DNA of 64,000 nucleotides from contig CM051514.1 of assembly GCA_028015205.1 (NCBI GenBank), positions 44,718,150 to 44,782,149 on the forward strand, in the 5' to 3' direction. The notes below the pieces were generated by a model, which saw nothing but the letters and a program-made list of their open reading frames with translations, was not told where the DNA came from and did not search any database. This DNA comes from Mytilisepta virgata (Eukaryota; Mollusca; Bivalvia; Mytilida; Mytilidae). This document shows, piece after piece, positions 11,860 through 23,900 of the stretch. A program made the position numbers and the translations under genes. Numbering within the stretch: position 1 is the first letter of the stretch; the number at the start of each line of letters is the position of its first letter.

Positions 11860-12560
11860 GTTTATTTTTCCCATTAAATTACGCTGTTCCAAAACTTTTA
11901 ATTATATCCCAGGAAATTCCCTTATGATTCAGATATAAAATCAAATCTTGACGAATGTTATAATAAAGTACGTGAAAACTGTTATGGACGAGATTAGGTT
12001 GAATTTGATACACGATAAAGATACAATCACAAATGTCATTACGATAAATATAGCAAAGCTCATTCGGGGATTCCTAGGTCTTTTGTTGTATTTAGATCGA
12101 CAGTGGGAGTTGATACTGCACTCCAAAACCCAAACTTGGAAATTCAGGACATTATACAATCATGTATTGTGTTTCATTTTTTCTTAAACTTTTGATGGAC
12201 TTTTGTGTTGAATCTGGAAGGAAATACTAGAAAGGCATACATGTATATAAATATTTTTGAATATGTTTTGTGTGTAAACTAAGTACAATAAGTGTAGATG
12301 AATCGCCTTCGGATATAGTTCTTTCATTTTGGCATTTACATTTTCTTATCAATGTTTTGTTAAATTTGAACAGTCAGACAAATGTTTACAGATGTGTACA
12401 GATCATCGAAATTTCTATAATACATGTAGATATGTTTTCCTTTTATTTTACATTTAGCTATATTTCATAAATGTTATAAAGTGTAGTATTGGTTTTTTTT
12501 TATATTGTATATATACACACAAAATTATCTTAGATTATTCAAGACTTAATTTCTACATTA
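11860..12560. other. Gene-free interval
   Basis: Overlapping open frames on both strands at 11941-12187 (72 and 79 codons) have no known motif, and the plus frame reads through AT-rich text. I see no exon-like splice sites around them. Confidence 0.35.
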
Positions 12561-12564
12561 TGTA

Positions 12565-12800
12565 ACAAATTATTTTCCGCTTAAAATGAAGATAATTATT
12601 ATAATTATTTTCAATTTTAGTATTAACGTTCAATAAATATTAATTAATACAATTATATCCTACGTATTGTACTTTAGCCTAACTCAATACAGTTAATCAT
12701 CGTGCATAAGTACGATTTTTGGAACGGAAAAAACGGAACAAAATCAGTAAAAGACACAGGAGTGGTTTCCAGTCACGAAATTGTACAGATTGTAGCTACA
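12565..12800. repeat. Diverged local duplication, copy 2
   Basis: This is the partner of 10060-10310, about 2.5 kb away in direct orientation. The landmarks AAATTATTTTCCGCTT, GTTCAATAAATATTAATTAATA, TTGTACTTTAGCC, CAGTTAATCAT, AGTACGATTTTT and TTCCAGTC keep their order and spacing. An open frame at 12719-12913 starts inside it but is not open in the other copy. Confidence 0.6.
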
Positions 12801-13786
12801 AACCGGGACATTATGAAATAAAGAATTCATCAATTATGGCTGGTGATTTAACATGTAGAAAATCTCCGTTTGTTTTCAACATGTATTCTCCTTCTTTTAA
12901 ACAGTTACCTTAATAAAAGTTCAACAGACATCCAGAATGGCTAATGGTTTATTTTTCACTCAATGGACATAATCGTAATAGTCGTACCCTTTTTATGCGC
13001 ATTTATATCTATCCATCAGATGCTTCAGATCTAGTGAAAATGAGCAGTTTCCTGTTATCCCCCCCCCTGCCCCCCGTTAATGTACAGACATGCATATAAG
13101 TTTTGAAATGGCAAAAAATTTTGAATATCTTGCACAGTTAAAGAATATGAAGTTGAAATGACACTTTACTATCAGAAAATAGTTAAACTAAAACTCTAAA
13201 CATTAACCCAAACTACAATGTAGTATAGATAGAAAATTAGTAAAACACATATTACGATAATGTTTGTTCTAATGCTCTGTAATTTATAAAAAGGCAGATC
13301 ATTTTCCGAATTTAACTCTACAGAGCAATGAAACGATGTCTGCTTCGTGTCTGAACAAACGAGAATTGACGATTTAATCCAATCTCAGTGATCAAACTAA
13401 TTTTTATTTCCCAATTATAAACTTTCCTTTTTTGCAGCTTTTAGAGTGTATTTCCTACTGTCATGTACAGAACATAGCAGCATTACTGTCACATAAATGT
13501 CATTTTATATAACCTTATTATACATTTATTAAACCTTTATAGAACATGACATTTACTGTTGCTTGTGGGAGTTCACAGTTAAAGTGTCTTTTGTTAATAA
13601 TACTTTAAACTTATTTATTGTGTATTGGAAACATGTTATACCAACTTATACCAATCCTTCCCATTTGACCATTTCAGGGGAAATTCGCCTAACGACATTT
13701 TAGCCTGCCTGTTCGGCATCTACATACATGAGTGATAAGAGTATAATGCTCACAAATCGTTCCAACACAGCGTCCCACATTTAAAA

Positions 13787-14670
13787 AACAATCCAAAGAT
13801 ACTAATATTAGATACAGTAAATTTATACTATGCTGTATACGAGACATTTCAAGGAGTTACCTCTCATCAGCAGCATTAAAACCGAAACATTTGGAAGACC
13901 AAAAACCAAACTTATATTAAACAAGAAGTACTCAACCAAAAATACCGAAATAGGAAGCCAAATTTCAGCTAAGGAGATCTACCATGTGCAATACAAGGAA
14001 TGAACCCTTAGTATTTATATTATTTTTGAATTTTGCTAAATACTGGTAATTTCTGTAACAAATCAATGAATAATCATGTCAGACAAGTCTGACGACTGGG
14101 TTGCCGAATACCCTCGGGGACCTAGGGTCCACCAGCAGAGGTATCATCCCAGAAGTTTCAAAATAACAATCCAAAGATACTAATATTAGATACAGTAAAT
14201 TTATACTATGCTATATACGACGCATTTCAAGGAGTTACCTCTCATCAGCAGCATTAAAACCGAAACATTTGGAAGACCAAAACCCAAACTTACATTAACA
14301 AGAAGTACTCAACCAAAAATACCGAAATAGGAAGCCAAATTTCAGCTAAGGAGATCTACCATGTGCAATACAAGGAATGAACCCTTAGTATTTATATTAT
14401 TTTTGAATTTTGCTAAATACTGGTAATTTCTGTAACAAATCAATGAATAATCATGTCAGACAAGTCTGACGACTGGGTTGGCGAATACCCTCGGGGACCT
14501 AGGGTCCACCTGCCGAGGCATCATCCCAGGAGTTTGAAAATAACAATCCAAAGATGCTAATATTAGATACAGTAAATTTATACTATGCTGTATACGACGC
14601 ATTTCAAGGAGTTACCTCTCATCAGCAGCATTAAAACCAAAACATTTGGAAGATCAAAAACCAAACTTAA
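13787..14670. repeat. 378-bp tandem repeat, about 2.3 copies
   Basis: AACAATCCAAAGAT starts units at 13787, 14165 and 14542 (periods of 378 and 377 bases). Units are nearly identical. Copy 3 stops near 14670 after AAACCAAACTTA. Each full unit contains GTCAGACAAGTCTGAC (a palindrome) and CCCTCGGGGACCTAGGGTCC. The latter resembles the GTCCTCGA/GTCC motifs of the dispersed family at 22779-23118 and 56810-57195. Unit 1 also contains GAGGTATCATCCC, a motif near the join. No ORF spans a unit. Confidence 0.9.
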
Positions 14671-15133
14671 TTTATGAAATTGCCGTCTTAGTCTTGGACA
14701 CATGGCTCTTCAGTCCGATGGTCTACTCAATTACATTTTAATATGAAAGTCTGTATTCTGTTTGCTTTGTGTTTTGTTAATTTAGTTTCACTTGTATAGT
14801 ATCTGTTCTTTATGTACACGCTTTTAAATTTCATTAATTCATCTGAATCTTATACGTGTTTGTTTATTAAGGCTTCACGTCATAGGTAGGGGACGCCATT
14901 TTTCCGGTGCCAAGTGCCTTGTTATTGGGACGGAATCTAACAAAAATCATTTTGAACTGTTTTAAACTCAAATTAGAAGGCTGGTGATGATTAATTACAA
15001 AGACAAACTACTGAGACTATTCGGTCACGTATAGTGACCAATGGCTACTAACATCTGAATCATTTTGGATATTTTAAATTTACAGGCCGTCTTGAACTGC
15101 AGTGAAGTGCTAATTATAAATAACAAAAACAAT

Positions 15134-15174
15134 GATAGATAGATAAATAAATAAATAAATAAATAAATAAATAG
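15134..15174. repeat. (GATA)/(AAAT) microsatellite
   Basis: The run goes from GATAGATAGATA into repeated AAATAAAT units. It is a simple sequence with no other content. Confidence 0.9.
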
Positions 15175-16621
15175 TAAAAAATGAATAAAGTAAGATAAAT
15201 AAAAATTAACAAAAAATAAATGAAAAAACCTGTGTTTCTTTACTTAAACTTCAAAACTTCAAACGTGTCAATGTTAGTGTTTAAAAAAAACATCAAAGGT
15301 TTCGGGAGAACACCAGGAAAAATATATTCAACAGCAATGATTATTATAAAGGTCCGGTTTCATAAAACTGGCCAAACTCGGATTTTTCCATAACTAGGCC
15401 CATGAGTTTTTTAATGTTAAATTGATTGATCTGATTGGTCAGTATGACATTAAGCTGATGGTAAGTTGAGGAAGTCCTGAAATTTGAAATGTCAATTTCT
15501 AAATAAAAGTTAAATGTTACACAATTCAAGTAACCCAATTGTACATGTACGAAAAAATTCGATTATGTTATTAATGATATTTAGAATTCAGGACGTGTAT
15601 ACGGTATACGGATCTACATGCTTGATTTATGTATCATGGATCTATAATATTTATGAACCTCATCCCTGAAGAACAGAATCTTTTGGACGGCTATGAGACC
15701 TTTCCGTGATAATTACTGTAAGCTGAGTTTTGATTGTTCAGACACTTATTGAGATTACTTCTCGCCAGCATTATGTATCAATTTGATATTGTAACAACAA
15801 CAACTTTGCGGCAACAAATATATAATCCATCCCCTTGGGAGAAAAACTAACTTTGCGACGATGGGTATAATTTTGTTGACTAGAAACAATAAGCAATAAT
15901 TGATCATGTGCTATCATTAGAAATGTATCAATAATCATAAAACTATCGCAATTTGTACAATATTTTTAAAACATCGTGTTGGAGAAAAATTTAAGAGTCG
16001 GAACATCAAAAACAAATACTGAACTTGACCTCAAACAATGTTTTCAATCTTATTTTGTCGCAGTACATGGCGATTTAGTCAGGAATATGAGAAGTTTAAG
16101 ATATCGTTTTAAGAACTTAACTGACAACAGACAGGATCTTTTTTAGCAATGTTAGCAGATTTAGTTGTTAAATATATCTTCCTGAACGTAGACTATGAAT
16201 GTTAGTCTTAGGTTTCAGCTCAATAAGGAAAATTTGATATGATTTGGACATGTATGCCGTTTGCCCTTTGCAGTAACGAATATTTGATAATTTGATATTT
16301 CAATGTTTACATATAGGTTTTGAGAATCTCTGGTGAAGATTACAATTTTTAGAATATATGCACAACATTTATGACATTTTTAATTCAAGTTACATGGATA
16401 GCCTAAGAATAGAACACCGAGAAAAATAATCATGTTTATCTCTGTCATCGTATATGTGTCTGTTACACGGCATGATCCTGTACCTTCAATTAATGTCTTT
16501 TGTTTACTTATTCTTATTTGTTTACTGCATGATATAACGTGCTTATTTGGGAATTGCTTTTGTTAATTTTTTCCGGGGTCATTTGATCTTTGCCTTTTTA
16601 TTGGGCGGCCGGCGAAATTGA

Positions 16622-16653
16622 GGGGGAGGGGGGAGGGGGGGGGGGGGGGGGGG
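16622..16653 (+). repeat. G-run, possible G-quadruplex former
   Basis: About 30 bases are almost all G, with single A interruptions that give five G-blocks. On the plus strand this meets the usual G-quadruplex pattern. No gene or promoter is nearby, so a function is not implied. Confidence 0.7.
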
Positions 16654-18390
16654 TTGTTGCTTTGTCAAGGTTTATACACCATAGAAGAAATAGTTTTTTC
16701 AATCCTGTCCAAATTTAACGGCAGATTATCTCATCGTCTTTTACCAAATATCCCTATATTTTAGTAAAACGTAAAATAAACTCTACTCAAGCAGATTTAC
16801 ACAGACCACTTGTATAGGTTTGTAATAATGGGCACTAAAACTAATGAATTGCTTCTGCAGACTTAACGGAAGTATATGACAAACAACATGTACAACTGGG
16901 ATATAAACTGTAGAAATTGTCTCTTGATAAGTAAAATCCATTCTGTTTAATCTGTTAACCATCGACCAATTCATAATAAACATTACACAGAGAGCAAATA
17001 AAAGATTATTTATTGCAATGATTTTCTTCTTAAAGCAGTTTTCTGTTTAATGACGTGCATGCATTGTTTTTGTCTTTCTGGAGACAAAATTCTTGAAATT
17101 TTAATGATGATTACATGTATAAACCTCAAGCGTTAATGCTACGGGGAAAAATAAAGTTAAACTGGAAGACACGAAAACTAAATACGAAAGGTTACCAAAT
17201 GCCACCTGCTAAGAATAATGAAAATCAATAAATGAAATTCAGACAAATTTCAACAGCTCGTTGGTGCATTTCATATGCCATGCCATGTTTTGAAAACAAC
17301 TCGAAGGACACGTCCTTTTATCAGTTTCCCAGACGTCCATCAATTTATGCTTCAATTTTTTGTTGGCATTATTAATCAGTGATGTTTTGTTGTGATAATG
17401 ATTTTGCAGATAATTCTTTGTTAATCTAAATGCTGCCAATATCTGCACGAGGTCATTGTAATGTCATCTATAACATTTTCTCATTATCCGAGGACAATAT
17501 GCTTCATCACCATTCTCGGTTTGGTATGTGACAAACTTACAAACATTTCGCAAACAATTAAAAGGACAATTTTACGTGTTTTTTATATTGTTCCAACTCT
17601 AATGTCAAGGTTCGGTCATTTCAGAGATATGCATAACAAGTGTAACTAATGTGTAACATTCCAGAATCATAAACGACGTGATTTGAATGAATGAACAAAC
17701 TTAAAAAAATATGAATTGTAATACACGTAAATGTACATAATAGATCGAAATCAAAAATTGTATTTTAAATCAATTTCTAAATAAAATTTTGAATTTGAGA
17801 ATATATTTTTTGGAAAATGAAAATCCTCATTGGAAACAGGCCATTCACCAACTACATGTATGTAATTACTTTTTACATGCAATATAATGTATAATAACTG
17901 AAATGTTTATTTGTAAAATTAAGTATAATGATTGACATGAAAACGTTGGATTGTGTGGATGTTGCACTTTTTTTTTGTGTACTATTGGTTCAATTAGGAT
18001 TATTTCCATTAAGAGATAGTTATACATTTCAAATGCTCTCACAGACATGACAGATGACATATTAATAATTTATATTTTACGATTTTCAAGTATATGGATT
18101 GCCAAATTCCTATTGCGTATCAATCTGTCATTGTTAGTCGTCATTAATTATTTTCCATTTCAATGCTAAACTGACCCGAATTCTTGAGGTTTTTAATTGG
18201 CACGTTTTTCGTTCGTTGTTTGTAACGAATTTATTTTTACGTTTACTAACAAATATGAGATCATTGGAAATGTGGAATTTTTATTTTAATTGATGGACTT
18301 ATTGTTTAACATCCAGTGGCAATTATTAAATGCAGATCAGGACGAGCACGTGTTGATATAATATGAATATGAACCATGTTCTGTACTAGA

Positions 18391-18640
18391 CCGACATGAT
18401 GAGCCGTATTTTTAACGTGATACTCACGAGGTAACAGTCCGCAGGAAGACTGATAACCCCAACCAGACACATAATACTGACTCCGAGCCGATAGCCCTTT
18501 CCTCTTACTCCCAGATGCCGCGTGTTTGGCGGAGAAGCAGCAGATACCAATTTTAATGTATCTAGTCTGACCCGGTCGGGGATCGAACCCGCAATCTTCG
18601 CACTCGAAGCGAGGACGCTACCGGGAGACCACCGAAGAGG
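18391..18640 (-). mobile_element. tRNA-derived SINE, family 1, copy 1
   Basis: On the minus strand the right end reads like a tRNA gene: a box A-like GGTAGCGTCCTCG at 18622-18610 and a box B GGGTTCGATCC at 18590-18580. These are the internal RNA polymerase III promoter elements. A body follows with TCGG(C/A)TCGGAGTCAG and a GCGG/CACGTT-like segment, shared in order with 43062-43316. This is a retroposed non-autonomous element and not a functional tRNA, because no full cloverleaf is seen. Confidence 0.8.
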
Positions 18641-18879
18641 TTAATTTATATTTTATTTCTACAAGATTGGACCATGAAAACTTAAAAAAAACATATATAT
18701 ATATCCACTCATAATTTGAAATTCAATAGATGTTAGAAAAACATAGAATTTTCCATTAAAATATCATACTGAAGAGTTTTCCAGGACACGCTGAGTCAAA
18801 CCTGACACGTTCTTCCTGATGTGAAACCGAGATGTGGCGGAAATATTTAGAATTACAGTGTCAATAATTATGGTTCAGG

Positions 18880-19170
18880 AGATATTTCTCGTATAAAATG
18901 GCAATATAAGATAAAAGTTAACGCACCGGCCTACAAAGCCAAACGTCCCTGTTTCGATTCCTGTTAGGGATGAAAATTGCATGGATCAAATCTGCGCTAT
19001 CGCTCCTAACGCGTGGTATAAGTTGGTATAACCTGTTTTCCAATCCACTATAAATATATAAGTTTAAACTAATGATAGACATGCATGTGGTGTTACTTTT
19101 AGGGTATCGGCCATATGGTCCAACTGAAATCCAGTCGATAAGTGAGTGGAGAAACTTAGTGTATTATGAC
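18880..19170 (+). repeat. Possible tRNA-like fragment, weak
   Basis: GTTTCGATTCCTG at about 18951-18963, preceded by CGCACCGGCCTACAAAGCC, resembles a box B with an anticodon-loop side. There is no good box A and no second copy in the window. It may be an old SINE. Confidence 0.25.
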
Positions 19171-19449
19171 AGCGGAATCAAGTCGCATGACCGACCTACT
19201 GTAAAATGTCGTTACTGATGATAAAAATCTATTGCGACAAATTTCCTGTGTAGATTGATTAAAAAAAAAGGATGATTATTCAACAGACGTACATGTAATA
19301 TTCCAGAAATTATCACACAATGCCAATCCCCGTCTTTGATATATTTTTTACAATCCAATTAAAAACACATACATTTTGGTTTTTCAAAGGTCTTCAAAAA
19401 TTCCCTAATAACAATTATGTATATTAAAATTCTTTTAGGTCATTTTTAG

Positions 19450-20295
19450 TAACAACAAACAAAAGAACTATGTCAATTGGATCTGCTTGGATATGATAAC
19501 TGCACTTGAATTTTTACTCGATACCATTTTTGTTCACTATGGAGATTCCATAGATCGTCAAGTTATCGGAATTCCAATGGGGACTAACTGTGCACCAATT
19601 ATTGCGGACCTGTTTTGATTGTTACGTATAACAATTTATGTCTAAAATCAACAAAGACCCAACAGAACAACATCTGATACAAAAATTTAATAACACATTT
19701 AGATATTTGGATGATATTTAATAATGATGACTTCATATGTACAATAAAGAGATTGATCCTGTTGAACTTGCTGTACTTTAAATAAAGCTAATACTAACAA
19801 AGAACACTGCCCTTTCTTGGATCTTGATATCTCTCTAACGGGAAGCTTAATACTAAAATTTACGATAGGAGAGATGATTTTTCATGTCCTGTTGTTAATT
19901 ATTCGTTTTTAAATGGCAACATTCCCTTTTCACCATTGTATGGTGTTTATATATCTTAGCTTGTTCGATTCGCTCGTGTATGTAACGTCGGATTTGATTT
20001 TAACAAAAGAAATCTCTGTATTACTGAAAAATTATTACACCAGGGATTTCGATATCATTAACTAGTAAAAACCTTTACTAAATTTTATCACCAGTATAAG
20101 GACCTCATTCGTAAATATAAATCAACGTGCAAACATCTGATATGTTCAGGTATTTCACATCCCATCTTTTATAGTAATATTCTATACAAAACACAAAAAT
20201 GTTGTCCTTCACCTGAAAAGCTAACTAAACCTTTAAACAGACTCATCCACAAGGGTTATAGTTACGATACTGTTGTCAAGTCATTAAAGATGGCA
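19450..20295 (+). pseudogene. Penelope-like reverse transcriptase, broken
   Basis: In successive, frameshifted frames the stretch gives IPMGTNCAPIIADLF (ends at a TGA near 19618), then TFRYLDDI with the catalytic YLDD at 19704-19715, then HCPFLDLDIS, and later SPLYGVYIS, KFYHQYKDLI and KPLNRLIHKGY. The order matches the RT palm and following region of a family with IPMGT and Y(L/I)DD motifs, which I place with Penelope-like elements. Several stops and frame changes mean no functional enzyme. The fragment is cut at 20296 by another repeat element. Confidence 0.75.
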
Positions 20296-21240
20296 TTTTT
20301 ATACCCGCATTGTGGGTATATTGTCGTTGTATCCGTCTGTCCGTCCGTATGTCGTTCCGTCTGTCTGTCTGTCTGTCCGTTCGTCACACTTTCTCGTGAC
20401 ATTAACTCCTCGTTCAGTTTTGCGTATAGCATTTTAATTCCTTCACAGTAGTGTTGCATATATCCTGTAGATGCGCAATAAGGTTTTAGAATTTTTAATT
20501 TCGCTCAACGGATGAAATGTGGGACCGAAAACGAGCAAATAATCATGATTGTGACATCCACTCCTCATCCATTATTGATGTAAGGCTTCTAAATTCATTA
20601 TATAATATTTGTACGTGTGATGTAGATGCGCAATAAGGTTTTAAAATTTTTATTTCTTTCGTGGAGCGAAATTTGGGACCGAAAACGAGCGAATTTTCAA
20701 AATATGCTTAAAACATCAATTTTTGAAGCATTTGTTTATTCTAGGCTTCTTGTTTCTTTACAGGTAAATTGTCCATGGTGTAAAGATGGAAAGACAGATT
20801 TCAAAATTTTCATTTTTGGTTAATGGATGAAATCAACAAATTGTCAAAATATGAATGAATAGAATAGAATAGAATAATTTTATTATCCAATTTGGACCCA
20901 TTAAGAGCATAATTATATATATATATACAATACATGTATATTTGAACAAGAATGTGACATCAACTCCTTATTGATTCTACGCTTCTACTTTGATAATAGA
21001 ATGATTGTACATATGATGTAGATGCGCAATAAGGTTTTAAAATTTTGATTTCTTTCGTGGAGCGAAATTTGGAACAGAAAATGAGCGAATTTTCAAAATG
21101 TGCTTTAAAAAATTAATTTCTGAAGCAACTTTTATACGCTAAGCTTCTCGTTTCCTCATAGGTAGATTGTCCATGATGGACAGATGCAAAAACGATCTTC
21201 GACACACAATTTTAGACCCATGGCATATTTGAAATATAAT
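20296..21240 (+). mobile_element. Element with T5A terminus, hairpin and 155-bp repeats
   Basis: It starts TTTTTATACCCGC, which forms the hairpin ATACCC/GGGTAT at 20301-20320. This is followed by a (GTCT/GTCC)n microsatellite at about 20335-20385. Then come units with GTAGATGCGCAATAAGG at 20467, 20622 and 21018; the first spacing is 155 bases and the last gap is enlarged by an inserted LINE-like tail near 20851-20930. Downstream units contain CGTGGAGCGAAATTTGG and CCGAAAACGAGCG. No ORF of interest. The terminal plan is shared with the elements ending at 46416 and 53468. The right boundary is uncertain. Confidence 0.6.
20851..20930 (-). mobile_element. Short LINE-type 3' tail
   Basis: On the minus strand the text reads TTAATGGGTCCAAATTGGATAATAAAATTATTC and ends in (TATTC)n. 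An element tail ending in ATAAAA plus a short tandem repeat is typical of non-LTR retroposons, and is similar to the tail at 50614. It interrupts the 155-bp repeat array. Confidence 0.5.
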
Positions 21241-21639
21241 TATCAAAATATGCTGTTGATTTTTTTCCATTTAAAGCAAAAATGTAAATAGATTTTCTGA
21301 CCTCATCAAATCTGCCAACACCCCAAACACCCCCCTCCCCTCAAATTATAATGGTCACCCCCTTGTTGGGTTATGTGGGATGGACTGAAATGGTCTTTGC
21401 TAGAAAAAAATGAAAACAGCGTAATGCAGATGTGGCACTGGCTTTTGAATTTGTTATTTAAAAAGTGTTTTAAAACTATTTTCTTATTTAAAAAAAATTA
21501 AATATGTATACAGACTAGAGGAAATGAACCTCAAACTCGCATAGATTATACGTGTCCGCCAGGGTACTGGTTTTTTTATATTTTTTATAAATATTTTTAT
21601 ATATTTGTATATATTTTTATATTTACATAATTTAACAAT

Positions 21640-21890
21640 TTATGTTGATCCCAGCTGTATTGAGACACATGAATCAGTGTGTTAGTAAACCTTTTATTTT
21701 TTTACTTCAGGCAGTTAATCCCTTTAATTTATAATTAAAGATATTGATCCCAGCTCTAATGAGACATTTTTAGTTTATCACTTTAATTTTTTAAAAAGAT
21801 GTTGGTACTAGCTCTAATGAGATACATGAATCCACATCGTTAGTTTATCAGAAAGTCTCTAATTTAAGATGTTGATCAACTAAAGAATGT
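21640..21890. repeat. Degenerate tandem repeat
   Basis: Units beginning GTTGATCCCAGCT or ATTGATCCCAGCTCTAATGAGAC recur near 21644, 21743, 21801 and 21871, with irregular spacing of 60-100 bases. Each is followed by TTAGTTTATCA- and CTTTAATTT-like text. They are clearly related but diverged. Confidence 0.6.
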
Positions 21891-22229
21891 CGGGGATTAA
21901 CATAAAGATCTTTAATCCTACAATAAACTTTACATTGTTTATTTTAACTCGGGGTAAGTTTTGTCCTTAACACTAAATTTGCATCAAAATCATCACTTGG
22001 ATGAAACAAATGTGGGGGTGCAGGTATAACTGTCGTCTCCGACAGTACTCTAGTTTGGAATTAATATTGATTCACTCATAGGGTCTTTGCATCGAAAATT
22101 AAACACATTTATTCTAAAACCAGTTGTTGGCATAGTACGGGTTATGTTCTTCTCGTATAATTTATGATGGCATGATACTAAACCCATAACGGGAGGGATT
22201 GTGGCTGATTTTCTATATGATATAGACAT

Positions 22230-22745
22230 TATCTTTCGATCAGTTTAATTGAGGTCTGGAGCTGGTATGTCAGTAACTGCTAGTAGTCCTTTGTTAATAT
22301 ATATTGATCATTGTCATTTTGCTTGGTTTTTTCTGTTACCTTTTTTAACATCGGACTCGGACATTTATTTAACTGAGTTCTACTGTGCGTTTGTTTATTC
22401 CACATTGGCTAGAGGTACATGTATAGGGGGAGGGTTGAGATCTCACAAAACATTTTTAACCCTGCCGCATTTTTGCACCTGTCCCAAGTCAGGAACCTCT
22501 AGCCTTTGTTAGTCTTGTGTGTCTTTTTAATTTTGGTTCATTTGTATGTTTCGGAGTTTAGTTTGCCGTCCATTTTGCAGAACTAGTCTGCATTATTGTG
22601 TAGGGGCCAGCTGACGCCCGCCTCCGGATGCGGGATTTTCTCGCTGCATTGAAGACCCATTGGTAGCCTTGAGCTGTTTTCTGCTCTTTGGTTGGGTTGT
22701 TGTCTCTTTGACACATCCCCCCGTTTCCATTCTCCATTCTATATT
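22230..22745 (+). repeat. Mussel-type dispersed repeat (retroelement tail)
   Basis: From AGGTCTGGAGCTGG to GTCTCTTTGACACATCC and CCATTCTCCATTC, this stretch reads like a non-coding dispersed repeat that I recall from mussel sequences. That is from memory and unverified. It contains an open frame of 87 codons at 22249-22512 and a minus-strand one at 22593-22826. Both are explained by the repeat and neither is supported as a gene. Confidence 0.5.
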
Positions 22746-22778
22746 AAAACAAAATTTAAAGATACTTTCATATAAAAT

Positions 22779-23118
22779 TCTTTGATACCAATTTTGACCC
22801 GCACATTTCGTAGATTTACCATTCATCAGTTGTGGTCATGCCCTAAAATGTGAAGACCAAAACAACAGCCCAAAAGTTTTGAAGTGCAAATTTAAAAATG
22901 CCAAAATGACAAGAAGGGGTAAATTCAAAACCATCTAAGAACAGAACTATGCCCGAAGGAGATACTCCTTGGTTTTCACAGATTTTACAATTTTGTAACA
23001 GTAAATTTTAAGCATAAATTTCGGGCTAATATCGAAATAGTAGAAACTGAGCTGGGTATATCGTCGAGGACTTGGAGTCCATCAGCAGCAGCATCGACTC
23101 AGTGGTAAAAATAAAATA
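22779..23118 (+). repeat. Dispersed repeat family, fuller copy
   Basis: Runs from TTTGATACCAATTTTGA through CTAAAATGTGAAGACC, AGAACAGAACTATGCCCG, TTTGTAACAGTAAATTTTAAG, GAGCTGGGTATATCG and GAGGACTTGGAGTCC to ATCGACTCAGTGG. The same landmarks appear in reverse order and complement at 56810-57195, and partly at 2478-2640. It is a roughly 350-bp family with no ORF. Confidence 0.7.
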
Positions 23119-23119
23119 T

Positions 23120-23685
23120 GTGTTAATGTAGCAGCTTTCTATGGGATATGTAAGTTTCACTCATTAAAAACTTATTTAACATCGTCATATAGATATAGTT
23201 ATGTAAGAACCTAATACTCTTTAAAATCATTAATAAAAGCAACCTATCTGACAAGATAATGTTTGCCCTTAATGTTAAGCTAAAACCTCTGACACTTATC
23301 CGTATTATTCATTAGAGGTTCTGTATCTGTGTGCCTTTTGCATTTTTGAATTCCACAGTGAACTATTGAGGCAAATTTTATGTATGACATTATTTGGTTT
23401 GTTAATATTACCCTGAATTAGTGATAAGCTATATCCTCATGGATTTGACATGATCAACATAAAAAATACATTATGGTGTTGATAAGAGCGTCTTGAACTT
23501 TCTGCAAGGTGCGAGATTTTTCTTTATTTCTTTTTTTTAAGAACTCACAGAGACTAAGATGATCACGTGTCAAAATTGTTTTACGATATCCGCCATTTCT
23601 GATATAAAAAACTTCGTATTGGCCAATCAAACTATGATGATTACCATAAAATGTCTAGAATGATGTATTAACTAAGGCAGATTGA
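23120..23685. other. Gene-free interval
   Basis: No ORF, RNA gene or repeat copy was recognised here. Confidence 0.4.
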
Positions 23686-23900
23686 TTTATTGGTGTTTAA
23701 TGCCACATTCAGCATATTTGCTTATGTCATGTTGTTAATTTTTTATTGGTAGAGGAAGCAGGAACCATAACTACCGACCTAAGACAATCCTGGTCAAATT
23801 CAAATTGGAGTCGAATACACCCCGCAAAAGAGCTGGATTGAAACTCACGTACTCAAGTGTTGAGACGAATTACCTAGACAACCATGCCACCGTAGACCCT
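23686..23900 (-). mobile_element. tRNA-related SINE, family 2, old copy
   Basis: The order TTTATTGGTGTTTAATGCC, TTTTATTGGTAGAGGAAGC, ACTACCGACCTAAG, GGAGTCGAATACACCCC and ATTGAAACTCACGTACTC follows copies at 32259 and 50939, but with more changes. The tRNA-like head would be on the right, on the minus strand, with box B decayed. Confidence 0.6.

Larger units (their letters stand above)
14680..18390. other. Long gene-free interval
   Basis: This interval contains an (AAAT)n microsatellite at 15134-15174 and a G-rich run at 16622-16653. Otherwise it holds AT-rich text with open frames of at most about 70 codons and no known motifs. Confidence 0.4.

Noticed and set aside
12719..12913. 64-codon open frame with Cys residues
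   Set aside because: It looked exon-like, but the frame is not kept in the diverged partner at 10060-10310.
18569..18640. Functional tRNA gene on the minus strand
   Set aside because: Box A and box B are present, but no complete cloverleaf is seen. The sequence continues into a body shared with 43062-43316, so it is a SINE.
20335..20385. CRISPR-like short repeats
   Set aside because: Simple (GTCT/GTCC)n microsatellite without spacers in a eukaryotic setting.
22249..22512. 87-codon open frame
   Set aside because: It sits inside a dispersed non-coding repeat and has no domain.
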